This document shows positions 1-11,188 of a stretch of 64,000 bases of DNA, in pieces. Source of the stretch: Acanthacorydalis orientalis (Eukaryota; Arthropoda; Insecta; Megaloptera; Corydalidae); the NCBI GenBank assembly GCA_034766995.1, contig CM068320.1:4708501-4772500 (forward strand), given 5' to 3'. The notes beneath the pieces were generated by a model. That model saw only the letters and a list, made by a program, of their open reading frames with translations, was not told the DNA's origin and did not search any database. How positions within the stretch are numbered: the first letter of the stretch is position 1; each line of letters opens with the position of its first letter. The translations under genes were made by a program, and so were the position numbers.

Positions 1-316
1 ACTATTAGTACGAAAACTACTAGAGAGCTAGAACTATTCAGAATAACATATTAAAATTTCAGACAAATCGGTCAAGTAGTTTTTTTTCTGGCCCCCGCAA
101 AAGGAAAAAAAGTAGTTTCGAGATAAACGCGTTTAAAGTTTCAAGCAAGTATATTATTCTTCTACCTACCTGACCTTCTAATGGGCTGTAGATCCTGAAA
201 TACTCTGAATTTCGTCATCAAATTTTAACAGTATATTTTTAAGATACTATACTTTCGAAAAAAAAATCGATTTTTCGAAAATTCTAGTCCACCGGGTCCC
301 CTTAATTTCTTATTTT
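1..316. other. AT-rich DNA, no gene seen
   Basis: No open frame with recognisable content on either strand. The composition, with A/T homopolymers and a short TTCGAA-type palindromic patch near 255-280, resembles a dispersed repeat, but no second copy was found in the window. Confidence 0.5.
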
Positions 317-368
317 CGAATATGATTCCAGTATCTATTTCATTAAACAGATACTGGAATCATATTCG
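317..368. repeat. Perfect 20-bp inverted repeat (hairpin)
   Basis: The arm CGAATATGATTCCAGTATCT (317-336) is followed by a 12-nt spacer (337-348) and its exact reverse complement (349-368). A transcript would fold into a stable stem-loop. The pairing stops at the next base outward (T against T). No transposon or gene context explains it. Confidence 0.9.
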
Positions 369-967
369 TTATTACTGTTATTATTGTATTATTCAAATCA
401 GTCTATGAAATATCCACGAATTAATTTCATACACTCCTCTTTCTAGTTTTAAAACTATTTGACATGTTTCAGTTATTTTTTTAGTTCAGTTTTTATTTTT
501 AAGAAATTTCAACATGGTACCACAACTTTATTGTATTATGTATAGCCTCTTATTAAAGCAATAAAAACAGAAAATTATTTTAACCTTTTTCGTCTCGGTA
601 TTTTTTTAAAGTATAATTTCTCACTCATTGCCGTTTTTTAAAAAATACATTTTGCTGCACTAAGAGTTTAAAATGAAAGAACAAAACATAAAAAATATTA
701 TTCTAAATAATCATTTCAAAATTAGGGCAAAAAGAATCATAATATTTCGAATAAACAAGTACAATGTATAAACTTATTTATGCATGCAACACATATGGAA
801 ATGCCTACTGTTAGTGGTTAGATACAAAACACATTAAAAGAGAAAGCAATCATTTAATGCTCGTCTACTCTAACACATTAAGGAATGATTTATTTTGTCC
901 TCATCTCTTTTACATACATCGTGTAACGAGCATATGGCATTATTAGTTTTTCGCGAATACGACTGTA
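369..967. other. AT-rich intergenic DNA
   Basis: No coding signal or repeat homology was seen. Short inverted matches occur around 850-932 (ATGCTCGT and ACGAGCAT), too short to call an element. Confidence 0.5.
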
Positions 968-1524
968 TTTGATTGGCAAAAAAATAATTGCGATTTATGA
1001 CCTTCAAATTCACATACATTTTTCTCAGATAGCTGTTTTAAGTGGTCCAGAACTGTTGATGACTACGCCTAACTTTTGTGCAAGCTCTCGAATTGTTTGT
1101 GGTTCTGATTTACCTAACGCTTTCAGTTGGTCGTTATAAACGGAAAAAGGACGCCCATGACCTTCTTCATCTTCAAGCCTCTCGTTCTCAGCACAATATT
1201 TCTGGAACCACCATTGCACCGTACATTCCTTAAGAGTACTCACACCATAAACATTTTTTAGTTTACGACCAGCTTCTGACGCTTTACCGCTCATTCTGAA
1301 CTCCTACAAATAATTACTATTATTTGCTTCTTTTCCATCTTTAAATCAATAGCTCGATTTGAATCAAAGTTTGTAATAAAAGCAAAGTCGATGTTACCAA
1401 AATACAGACAGAAAAATGCACTTTAAAAAAATACTAATATGAATACGATGAAGTGACACTTTTATTGGAAAAAATTAAGGTTAGACCTCAAACAAAAACC
1501 ACAATTATTTCCCTACCACCCTAA
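968..1524 (-). mobile_element. Mariner family A, deletion derivative, copy A1
   Basis: A 557-bp non-autonomous mariner flanked by TA (966-967 and 1525-1526). Its ends are inverted versions of the TTAGGTTGG...AATAATTGCGG terminus shared by all family A copies. On the minus strand (1294-1025) it encodes the N-terminal helix-turn-helix part of a SETMAR-type mariner transposase: a VQWWFQKYCAENERLEDEEG segment followed by TIRELAQKLGV. The reading then jumps straight to the 3' end, so the catalytic domain with its DD34D triad is absent. The junction after the second HTH matches that of the copies at 14334, 17205 and 27264. The DNA-binding identity is by family resemblance. The element could not move by itself and would need transposase from elsewhere. 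Confidence 0.85.
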
Positions 1525-1556
1525 TAATTTTAAATTATTCAAACACATTAAAGGAT

Positions 1557-1765
1557 AATTGCTATAATATAGTTTTTGCACTGTAGCTAAATTCTTTTAC
1601 ATAAACCAACGCACTAAAGCACAGAAAAATATTTTTCTGGGCCTTTGCAATCTGAGAATAATATCGCCATCTAAATGCGCATAACTAAAAATTGTCATTG
1701 ATCATTTATTAAACAATTTTGATTAAGAAAACTTAGTAGTTTTTGATGGGAGTCAAAATTAATTT
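1557..1765. repeat. Dispersed repeat R, partial copy 1
   Basis: It shares segments, in order, with 18795-19090 and 50725-51090. The first is a stretch near AATATAGTTTTTGCACTG with GCTAAATTC. The second is near ATCTAAATGCGCATAA. The last ends in TCATTTATTAAA...GATTA. It lacks the middle of the copy at 50725. No coding capacity or terminal repeats were seen. Confidence 0.5.
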
Positions 1766-2534
1766 ATGAAATATTTAATTTGTTTTTACTTATCTTTCAT
1801 GTATCATTAGTGTATGCCAAAGACGCATGGCAAATGAAACTAAATTTTCTAATAAACTTCTGATGACGATAGTTAATTAATTTCTTTGTCATTAGCGCCA
1901 ATTTACAGAAAAATCAGATTTTTTGGTAACTTGTCATTGTGAGTGTAATGGCATTGAGCTCGAAATTCTCATAAGAGCCAATCAAATAAAAATCATTGAA
2001 TATTTTTAATCGAAAAAAATTTTTTCTTGTTTCTGAGCATGAAAAAAAATCATTTGTGGAAGTTAATTTGTGTCAAATCTGTTTTTTGATAGAATATTTG
2101 TGTTTAATTCTTACTTGTAACTTCAACAACTGCATCAGTTTGACTAATGAAAACAGTTTTCCATACAGTGGCATTTATTTTTACGACTTATAAAAGAGTA
2201 AAAAATTCTTCAAAAAAGAACAATTAAATAAAATAAATTACTTCTTAATTAATATAATTTCTACTTAATATACTTTCTTGTCCACGATAACAAAAACACA
2301 TTTTTAAAAATGAAATTCATTTTTCCTTTCGGAAATTAAATTCAATTTTTCTTATTTTTTTATACAGTTCTATATTTTCCTGCTGTCAGTGAATAAAAAT
2401 GTCAGTTTTAATTTGTTGGTTTGGTGTACTCGATTATTTAAAAAATTTGATTATCCGAAACACCAACAAAATTTTTCATTCCGGATTATCGCATCAGCAC
2501 TGTATCAATATATATGTGTATATATATATATATA
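1766..2534. other. AT-rich intergenic DNA
   Basis: A 65-codon open frame at 1996-2193 has low-complexity content and matches no family I recognise. A short (TA)n run at 2507-2533 abuts the next transposon. Confidence 0.5.
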
Positions 2535-2834
2535 CAGGGTGGCGCGAAAAGAACAAAGAATTTTGAAATATTACTATTTTTTTGTTTTGTAATACTTCCA
2601 TCTTTTTTATTTATCAAAGTATAGTATAAGGATGGAGAATTTGTCCTGATTACACATAAAAAATGACTACACTTAAGTAATGCTTATTTTTGGTTTCACA
2701 ATTTCAAGCTTTCTAAGGCATTTTCCATCACTTCTTTAATGATTTCTGGACATAACGCTCGAATTTCTTCTCGTATGTTGTTCTTTAGATGCAGGATAGT
2801 TTCTAGCTTATTGACGTATGCACATTCTTTTAAC

Positions 2835-3895
2835 TAACCCCCCAAAAAAAAATATATGTATACAATCGTAGGAGTTTACATAGAATTACGGTTAGAGAAG
2901 TGAACAAGTTTTAAGTTGCTTAAAAAAATAAATATTTATTAAATGTGTATAATAGGTTTACAAAACCTTTATTTATAATTATTTATTTAAAATTTTTGAT
3001 TTTATTCATTTTTGTACTTTGAAACATTACAAAAATAAATGTGTGCTCTTCTTGCATAGTTTTGGAAGCTCTATCTTCAGATATTTTAGTTTTTATTGTA
3101 TGATAAAACGTTTCTAGATATTCACCTCTTAATGTTGACACTACGTGAAAATCGATGTTCACATTTCCAAGGTCATAACTTTTAATCTAATTAACGGATT
3201 TTAACAAATGAAGCATTTTTAGGTTCCGAAGTCCTTCAGCTGTTAAACATTTTTGATCAGATGTGAATCGGTTGAACAGTTGCTGAGTACTGGGCGCGAA
3301 CCTACGTTACAGCAATTGGTAACGCTCCCACCGCTAATATGACAACCCGCTGAATGAAAGTGTAAGCTCATCTTAACAGAGTTTTGAAAGCTCTATCCGC
3401 AAATATTTTATTTTTTATCGTACAATAAAGAGTTTTCGAGATATTCACGTTTTAATGCTGACACAACGTGACTTCGATGTAAAAATTTTCAGGGTCGTAA
3501 CTTTTAATTTAATTAATGAATTTTAACAAATGAAGCACTTTTAGGTTCTGAAGTTCCTTATCTGTTCAACACTTTTGATACGATGTGAATCGGTTGGATG
3601 GTTAGAATTGAACGCGAATCTGCGTTACAGTAATTGGTAACACTTCCACCACCAATATAATACCTTATTCAATGAAACTATAATTAACGGATTTCAACAA
3701 ATGAAGCATTTTTAGGTTCCGAAGTCTTTTAACTGTTAAACACTTTTGATCCGATGTGAATCAGTTGAATGGTTACGGGGTACTGAGCTCGAACCTGCGT
3801 TACAGCATTTGGTAACGCTCAAAACACTAACAAGACACCCTTAATGAAACTATATACGTAATTCTACGTCAAAAATCGGGAGGGCTGAAAACAAA
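2835..3895. mobile_element. Insert inside transposon a, with internal tandem repeats
   Basis: About 1 kb that does not belong to the transposase. It carries a weak inverted pair near its edges: ACATAGAATTACG at 2878-2890 and the complement of ACGTAGAATTACG at 3857-3869 (12 of 13 match). Between them lies a tandem repeat (3058-3852). The structure suggests a short non-autonomous element carrying a minisatellite, but no target duplication was identified and the exact ends are uncertain. Confidence 0.45.
3058..3852. repeat. Tandem repeat, ~322-bp unit, about 2.5 copies
   Basis: Unit starts AGTTTTGGAAGCTCT (3058) and AGTTTTGAAAGCTCT (3380) are 322 bp apart. The phrase TTAACAAATGAAGCA recurs in units 1 and 2 and, with one change, in unit 3. 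The third unit lacks its first ~150 bp. Each unit contains a GCGTTACAGCAATTGGTAACG-like inverted patch next to a sequence whose complement resembles a pol III B box (GGTTCGCGCCC in unit 1). Confidence 0.8.
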
Positions 3896-4827
3896 CGAGC
3901 ACCTAGATCAATTAAAATTGCTGTTACATAAAATTATGCGTTCGGGAAAAATTCCATAAAGGGCCTTGCTGTGTAGGATTAACTCCATCTTGTTGGAACC
4001 AAATCTGTGAACAATTATCAACTGCTGGTCGCAAAAAATTTTCTATCATCGTACGGTATTGAGCATCATTTATGGTTACAATAGTACCGTCTTGATTTTT
4101 GAAGAAGTAAGGGCCTATAATCCTTTAGAACGTTACTTCCCACCAAAGAGTACACTTAAGTAGTTAAATCGTAGCTGATGAAATGCTTTTGGATTTTATA
4201 TAGACCATATTCTACAGTTTTGTTTGTTCACGAAGCCATTTAAGTGGAAATGAGCTTCATCACTCATATCAAATTATGAATAAATTCATTATTTTCTTCT
4301 GCTTGTTGGCGAAAACGAATTGCATAATCAAGGTGATGCTGATAATCAGCTCTTGCACAAGCTGCACTTTGTATGGATAAAATTTTTAATGCGGCCAAAA
4401 TCTTTTGTATTGACCTCCGAGATATTCCAAGTTGGGTTGAACGTCTTCGGTCGACGTTTCAGAACTTTCCTCAATACTCTCCTGTGCACGTTGACTATTT
4501 TCCGCGATTAGAGCCGAACGATGTCTTCCAGATCCTAGACAGTTACTAAACTGCGCCTTGTTGTCGAAAACATGTAACCAAACGATTAATCATTGACTCC
4601 GATGGTTCTGTTCGAACACTAAAATAACGAAGATATGCTAGCTACGTCAAATTAATTGAACGCTGATTTTCAAAATAAAATTCATTTTAGTACGTTGTTC
4701 CGTCGTATGTAAACCTTTCCATGATAAATTTCTCAAGTTTTATTTATAAAATTCTGAAAAGAAGAAAAAACATTTAAACGAAAAAAAATTAACTATTCAA
4801 ACCCCTTCCTTCTTTTTGTACCACCCT

Positions 4828-4843
4828 ATATATATATATATAT

Positions 4844-4875
<32 letters not shown>

Positions 4876-4885
4876 TGAGTTAAAC

Positions 4886-4915
<30 letters not shown>
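4828..4915. repeat. (TA)n-(GA)n-(TA)n compound microsatellite
   Basis: A (TA) run to about 4844 passes directly into (GA) with one CA interruption to about 4876. A second (TA) run follows at 4889-4915. It abuts the right end of transposon a. Confidence 0.95.
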
Positions 4916-4922
<7 letters not shown>

Positions 4923-5170
4923 TATGTATTTATGTGTATTACTTAGAATCTAAAATATTATTAAACAATCAATTTAAGTGTGTCCTTCTATATAAAATTA
5001 GTATATTGAGAAAATCAATATAATGCGACAACGATATTCATAAATACTTCAGAAAAATTTTAAAATTCCTCTTTTGAATATATTAATGATATTTTACATC
5101 TGTGATTAAAAAGTACGTTTATTATAGTTTATTTAAGTTTAATGTCTTAAGAGGCAATAAAATTATATAT

Positions 5171-6492
5171 ACTACTCTGATCAAAAAGTATACAGAATTT
5201 CTATTTAAAAGAACAGTGTAAACCCAGCGTTATTTTTTTTAAATAATAACATTGGTAATTCTTCCATTATAATCTATACCAAAATATTATTGCGATCTCT
5301 CAAACCATTCGTGAACAGCTGATGTTTTTGTAAAGTAATGTTTGGTGAGTTCGGTGAATTTCACTATAAATATATCTAAAATTATCGAAAACGAGTTTGT
5401 ACTCAATTTTGTGTCAAAAACGTTTTTTTTTATACTGACACGTTTAAAATGTTGGAAAAATAATTTGGTGATGAGTGTTCATCGAAAAAGCCGGTAGATC
5501 AGTGGTACAGTTTGCTTGAGGAGGGCCGAGAATCGGTAGAAGATGGCGCTTGTTCGGGACGGCCGTCGACATCAACCGATGAAGAATATGTTCAAAAAGT
5601 GAGGGATTTAATCCTGAATGATCGGCTACTGACTGTGCGAGAGATTTCTGGTTATGTTGGTATGTCGTATGGATCTTTCCAAAGCATCTTAACCGATACT
5701 TTACACTTGAAACGTGTCGAAGAAGCACTTGTGCCGAGAATGATAAATTTCGAGGAAAAGGAGCATCGCTAAGATGTCGCCAAGATGATATCTAAAGCAT
5801 CTAATGAATCCAAATTCATAAAACATATCATAACTGCAGACGGGACTTGGGTCTACGGATCTAACATCGAAACGAAGCAGAAATCGCCCGAATGGCCTAG
5901 TAAAGGCGAACCTAGACCCGAAAAGAGAGGACAAACGTCAATAAAGTTCAAGGTTTTTTTACCGTTCTTTGATTATCGTGGTGTAGTCTACAAAATTTTT
6001 TTTCCAAAGGGTCAAACAGTCAATAGGAGATATTACTTAGATGTTATGAAGGGTTTGTGTGAAGCGATTCACAAACATTGATCGAAATTTTAAGTAAACA
6101 ACTCGTGGATTTTACATCACGATAATGCCGGTTCAAACTTCAATGCTGGTTCGCAATTTTATGGCCAAAATCTCGACCAATATCATCCGACAAGTAATTT
6201 ATTCGTTTCACTATGCCCCAAGTGACTTTTTCCTATTCCCCAAACTTAATTTGCTGCTGCGAGAACACCGTTTTAACTCGATTGAAACCATTAAAAAGTT
6301 CGATGGTCGAGCTGAAGAGCCTATTGTCAATCGACTATGAATGATGGATCGAAGATTGGTTGAAACATTGGCATAAGACTACGAGTATTGCAAGCGATAT
6401 AGAATACTTTAAGGCAATAAAGTAAATTTTAATGAATAATCAAATATTTTGCGTTTTATTGTAAACTCCTGGAACACTTTGATCCATGTAGT
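5171..6492 (+). mobile_element. Mariner-like element E, decayed
   Basis: About 1.32 kb with imperfect inverted ends: ACTACTCTGATCAAAAAG at 5171 and ACTACATGGATCAAAGTG read inward from 6492. The plus strand carries a DD34D mariner transposase in broken frames. The N-terminal region contains EEGRESVEDGACSGRPSTST and LTVREISGYVGMSYGSF (5512-5772). The first catalytic block reads ITADGTWVYGSNIETKQKS (5831-5890), with DE changed to DG. A DYRGVVYKIFFPKGQTVNRR block and an HHDNAG second-Asp block at about 6118 follow. The third-Asp block is recognisable as APSDFFLFPKL (6213-6248) in another frame. Stops at 5771 and after IHKH and several shifts disable it. The changed first catalytic motif marks an old copy. 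Confidence 0.8.
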
Positions 6493-6499
6493 ACATATA

Positions 6500-7760
6500 A
6501 AGAGTTTTCAAATAGGGACTCATTTTTTTAAGATTTTCACAGATATCAAACTGACAGCTGTATTTTTTTGATATTTGTTAAGTTTTAACATTGTCATTTT
6601 TAATTATGGCTTTATATATAACAAAGTATCGCACTGAAATAATACAATTGTATTATAAAATTGGTCGTTGTATAAAAAATACCTTTTTTAAATTATTCGC
6701 GATATTTATTCTCGACATAATCATTCATCTGGATCAACAATTCTTCTATTAGTTAATGAATTTGAAGAGACTGGATCGCTTAAAGTTAAAGAAACACCAA
6801 TACGTGTTCGTAGTGCTAGTTCTGAAGAAAATATAGACTTGGTTCATGACAAGGTATCAGAAGGGGCAAGAAAGTCAATTCCGCGACGTTCACAGCAATT
6901 GTAACTTCCACAGATGACCACATGGTGTATTTTGCATAATGATTTATTGCTGAAGACTTATAAAGTTAAATTAATACAAGAATTGAAACCAACAGACCAT
7001 TCACTGCGTTTGGGATTTGTTGATTGGATACTGAAACAACAACAGGGTTTTCCTGAGAGGTCATCTTTAGTGATGAGGATTATTTCAAACGTTCTGGCTA
7101 CGATAATAAGCGAAATTGCCAAATCTGGGGTGAAAAAAATTCAAGGGCGATCGTTGAGAAGCCACTGTATTCAGAAAGAGTGACTATTTAGTACACAATT
7201 TAGTCCAGTAGAGTCACTTGTACTTACTTTTTTGAGGATCAGGCTGGTAAAGCGATTACTATGAATGGAGAAAGATATCGAAACATAATAGTCAATTTTT
7301 TGTGAACAAATTTGGTTGATTTTGATTTAGAAGACATGTGATTCTAGCAGAACGGTACAACAAGCCACAGAGTTGGTGAAACATTTGATTTATTGAGAAC
7401 AAAATTTCAGAGGTGCGTTATTTTCAGAAATCGAGATATGAACTGACCACCGAGATCCTGCGATGTAATACCGTTGGACTACTTTCTTTGAAGTCACGTT
7501 AAAGGATATGCATATGCCAATAATCTTAAAACAATTTCCTACCTAAAAATGAAATCCGAAGAGTAATTGGTAGACAGAGCCCCAGATGTGTAGAAATGTT
7601 ATTGAAAATTTTAACAAAAGAATGATTACATGTAAGAAAACAAGTGGCAGTCACTGACACGATATTAAATTTCATTTACAAATGGCATACCCCCAACTAT
7701 TATTTACAATAAAGAAACTTGAAATGTCAGCGCAAATCCTGTGTTCTTATTATTATTTAA
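6500..7760 (+). mobile_element. IS630/Tc1-type transposon b, decayed copy 1
   Basis: Homologous over most of its length to 36524-37796. It begins near AAAGAGTTTTCAAATAGGG, and its right end is lost near 7750. The plus strand contains scattered pieces of a DDE_3-type transposase: an LKPTDHSLRLGFVDWIL-like block (7000-7040), a VEKPLYSERVTIW segment (7155-7190), FFEDQAGKAITMNGERYRN (7231-7290), a glutamine/Asp second catalytic patch near 7345, and PLDYFL (7470-7487) with the third Asp. Many stops interrupt it. It starts within a few bases of the end of mariner E, so two elements lie back to back. Confidence 0.75.
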
Positions 7761-8216
7761 TAAATTATTACTTAATACAGTAAAGGAATAAAGATTGTTT
7801 TATGTTTTCATTTAGAAAAATTTTAAAATCACAAAAATGTATTATAGTTTCCGTAAAAATTGTTAAAGAATTAAAATTATACACACAAAATTTATTTTAA
7901 AACGCCGTTCTTTACGCTCATATTGCAAATGTTTTCTTGATTACTTTTTACACAAAAAACACTTCTTTGAACTTAATTTTTATTACATAAAAAGAAAAAT
8001 AGGTCATAACTATCTTTTTACTGTAATTTGTCTATTTACGTTTCCATTATGTATATGACCTATGTTAACAAAAATTTCAACAGTGACCTCAAGGACAAAA
8101 TGAAAACATAAAGCCATAGTTATTTGTTAAATCTCATCTTTGCATCGTTCTTACAGAAACATCTGTCAAAAATGAACCGCTATATTTACTTTTTCAATCT
8201 AGTAAGTACTGCATAC

Positions 8217-8275
<59 letters not shown>

Positions 8276-9666
8276 AATATAAATTAATTGTGTTCCCTAT
8301 ACGAATCATGGTACATTTTAAAAAACGAACGAACGAGTTTGTGTAAAAAGGTATATTAGTGTAGCGTGTATATATATATATATATATATATATTGTACGT
8401 TTCTTCGAGACTTTCTACAGACAAGAATATGTATGTAAACTGTATACTTTTGATATTTTTTTAAAAAAATAGTATTAACGAGTGTTGTTCTTAATGTATA
8501 GACAAATTTCTTTATAAATAAACTATAAACAATTATTAAAATAAATAAATCAAATATCGTATATCAAAATATTTCATTAAGAGTATCAAATGTTTTCATA
8601 TACGGGCGCTAATGACATCAGCTGTCGAAACGCCCTAAAACCCCGATAACTGACCAACCAACCAACCTATTTTCATACAATTAAATAATATATATCATAA
8701 TGCTATTTTTTCTTAATATCTTTTAAATTAATACAAATTTCTAAGAAATTTTTAATGAAATATGCCTTTCTATGAAAATCCGACGCATTGCATGAAATTT
8801 TAGCAACACAAATCATGTGACTTATCTTGTAGATTTTTTTGAAACGTCAGTCTCCTTTCAACTCATTGAGTTCTGGTCGCGTAATACAATCTGCTGGAAA
8901 TTAAATTTTTGTGGTTCCTGAAATAATCAACATTATACAGCAGCTGTTATTATTATAATACTTCTCTAATTAGCACAAACTAAAATCTAAATATATGGTC
9001 AAATAAAGTCAGGGTGGTTTAAGTCCGTTCGAGTTAAAGAACTAGAAATGTTATCAAAATGCCGTGTGTGTATTGAAACAATAATCAAATACAGTATTAA
9101 AGCGGAATAAAAACTATTATATGTAGAAATAAAAAGCACATGTTTTTATATTATGAGTATCACATTCCTTTTCACGCCATGCTAAGGGTATAACAAATGT
9201 AGCCATATGCTATTTTATTGTTGACAATAAATCAATGCGCTTCTTTGCAAAAAGATGTTTAGTTATTTAAAAGTTAATAATTTACTATACTTTTTTTCGA
9301 TTATATGGCTTCATGTTATAGATACCAAAATTGATCAAGAAACCTCCAATAGATTATCATTTTATAAATATTTAATTTTGTTACTATAAAAAATATCTTA
9401 TTTTACACATTTTATTCTTACCTTTGAAATAATTGTTTTAAATTAATTTCAGAAAATTAAACAGTTATTATGTATTTAATCCCAAATACTTTCAATTATA
9501 ATAAATTTGTACGTAAATAATGAAACAATTACATAAATTTAAAAAAGTTTTATATATTCATCAGAAAATAATCACCAGTGGCGTAATATAAAATTTATTG
9601 ATTCAGTTTAGAAATAACATTATATTACATTATATAATTTAAAAAGAACTGTATTATAAATAACGT

Positions 9667-9717
<51 letters not shown>

Positions 9718-9934
9718 ATCTGCATACACACATCCTCCATATTAGTATTAATAGATAGATAAATTATATCAATCAAATTTATTCTATATTCTTAATTCTT
9801 CAGGCTGAGTTTTTAAGTCAAATCAGGTCAGATCAGTATAAATAACTATTATTCTTTCTAAATGAGATTATTTTTATTTTCTTATACTTAACTATTTTTT
9901 ATTCGGTATTTTTTAAAAATAGAAATTGCATGTA
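7761..9934. other. AT-rich intergenic DNA with microsatellites
   Basis: No coding content was recognised. It contains (TA)n at 8220-8272, 8366-8391 and 9668-9701, the last passing into (TG)n to 9717. A slightly more complex patch with CATCAGCTGTCG and (CCAA)n lies at 8595-8670. Confidence 0.6.
8220..8272. repeat. (TA)n microsatellite
   Basis: An uninterrupted TA run of about 53 bp. Confidence 0.98.
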
Positions 9935-11188
9935 TTAAATCTGTGCAAAAGTTCGTATACTGTTCAGTTAGAGTGCCGCATGGTGGCTCTCGTGATTGAA
10001 ATGTATTTTTGTTATATATCGTTTGAAAGGTGACAGTCATAGCTGTAATTTGAGCATCAGACGTATTTATTTCTATTCAATTTGTGTCTGAGAAAAATTT
10101 TTCAAAATAGACAACGGAAAGATACACTTCCGTCATGTTATGTTGTACGAGTCTCGAAAAAGAGTAACCGTTGGCTCGGAAACGAAAAATATTCGGAAGA
10201 TTTATTTGAAACGTGCACTCTCTCTTCCAACTGTGAAGAAATGATGTACTAAATTTCTACTTGGTAATTTTAACCTCGAAAGTTAACCCCGCTCTAGATG
10301 GCCTATTGAGATCGACGATGATGTTTTGCGCGCTCTGATTGACAATAACTCACGAATTTCGACGGAAGATGTTGCAGAGGAAGTATTTAGAGAAGCTGAG
10401 GTTCACGTTGAAGTTCGATACGTTCATTCCGCACTCGTTGTCTGAAAAAGTTTGATCGCATCTTTTCGGCTGATTCTTTGCTTGGACGTTTCAACAGAGA
10501 ACCTTTTTTGGATCAGTTGGTGACTGGCGATGAGAAATAGATCCTGTATAACAACTTCCAACGCAGACGAACGTGGAAACAAGCGAATGAAGGGCCAGAA
10601 CCAGTTGTCAAGCTGGCTTGCATCCGATGAAGATGTTGGTGTGTGTTTGCTGGGATTGCAGAATTGTTGTTTATTTTAAGCTACTCCCACGAAGCGAAAA
10701 GATTACTAAAGAGAAGGACTGTCAACAACTACCCAAACTGAACGCAGCAATTAAAGAAGTGTCTGATTTTGGCCAATCGCAAAGAGGTCATCTTCAGCCA
10801 TGACAACGCAAAACCACATATAGCAAAACTGACTACAAAAAATGAAGCAGTTGAAATGGGAAATCATATCGCATCCACTGTATTCTCCGGATATTGCACT
10901 TTCAGATTATAATTTATTCCGGTCAAAAAACGGTATAACAGTAAAAAAATTTAACACAATGGAGCCCGTCTAAAAACTACCTCATCGCCTTCTTTGTAGA
11001 AAACCCGCGCAACTTTTAAAAACGAGGCTCTTACGCAGCTTCTACGAATCCAGAAGATACCTTAGCATTGGAAAATGACTACAGAAAACCATAACGAATA
11101 CATAATTGATTAATAAACGCGTTTTGTGCGAAAAATAATCGCCCGAGTTTCAATTTCAAATCACATCCGAACTTTTGCACTGATCCAA
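9935..11188 (+). mobile_element. Mariner family C, copy C1
   Basis: A 1254-bp element with inverted ends built on GATCAGTGCAAAAGTTCG, flanked by TA at 9933-9934 and 11189-11190. The plus strand encodes a mariner transposase in pieces. The N-terminus from about 10108 matches the start of the copy at 57845. A TGDEK first-catalytic motif lies near 10530 and ends in a stop where the Trp should be. Then come LHPMKMLVCVCWDCRIVVYF in two frames (10618-10680), FSHDNAKPHIAKLT (10790-10830) with the second Asp, and a weakened third-Asp block near 10895-10920 (SPDIALSDYNLF). It ends in ENHNEYIID before a TAA near 11113. Frameshifts and stops disable it. Confidence 0.85.

Larger units (their letters stand above)
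2535..4828 (-). mobile_element. IS630/Tc1-type transposon a, interrupted
   Basis: The ends are inverted copies, CAGGGTGGCGCGAAAAGAA at 2535 and TAGGGTGGTACAAAAAGAA read inward from 4828, and both abut (TA)n. On the minus strand from about 4560 downwards lie broken frames of an IS630-type DDE transposase: a DEAHFHLNGFVNKQNCRIW stretch containing the first catalytic Asp, then an RIIGPYFFKNQDG segment, then a WFQQDG motif with the second Asp. The C-terminal helix region (YVNKLETILHLKNNIREEIR) lies at 2830-2690. The stretch with the third Asp is missing where an insert at about 2835-3895 breaks the gene. Many stops and frameshifts make it a pseudogene. DDE_3-type membership is inferred from these motifs and the TA target. 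Confidence 0.8.

Noticed and set aside
317..368. Hairpin called as a microRNA gene
   Set aside because: There is no expression or conservation evidence, and a perfect 20-bp stem also fits a repeat end.
3290..3340. Functional tRNA gene
   Set aside because: The stem-loop and B-box-like patch lack an acceptor stem and proper spacing, so it is kept only as a possible SINE-like head.
3058..3852. Tandem units considered as a CRISPR-like array
   Set aside because: The units are ~322 bp, diverged and without short repeat-spacer structure, and the DNA is eukaryotic.
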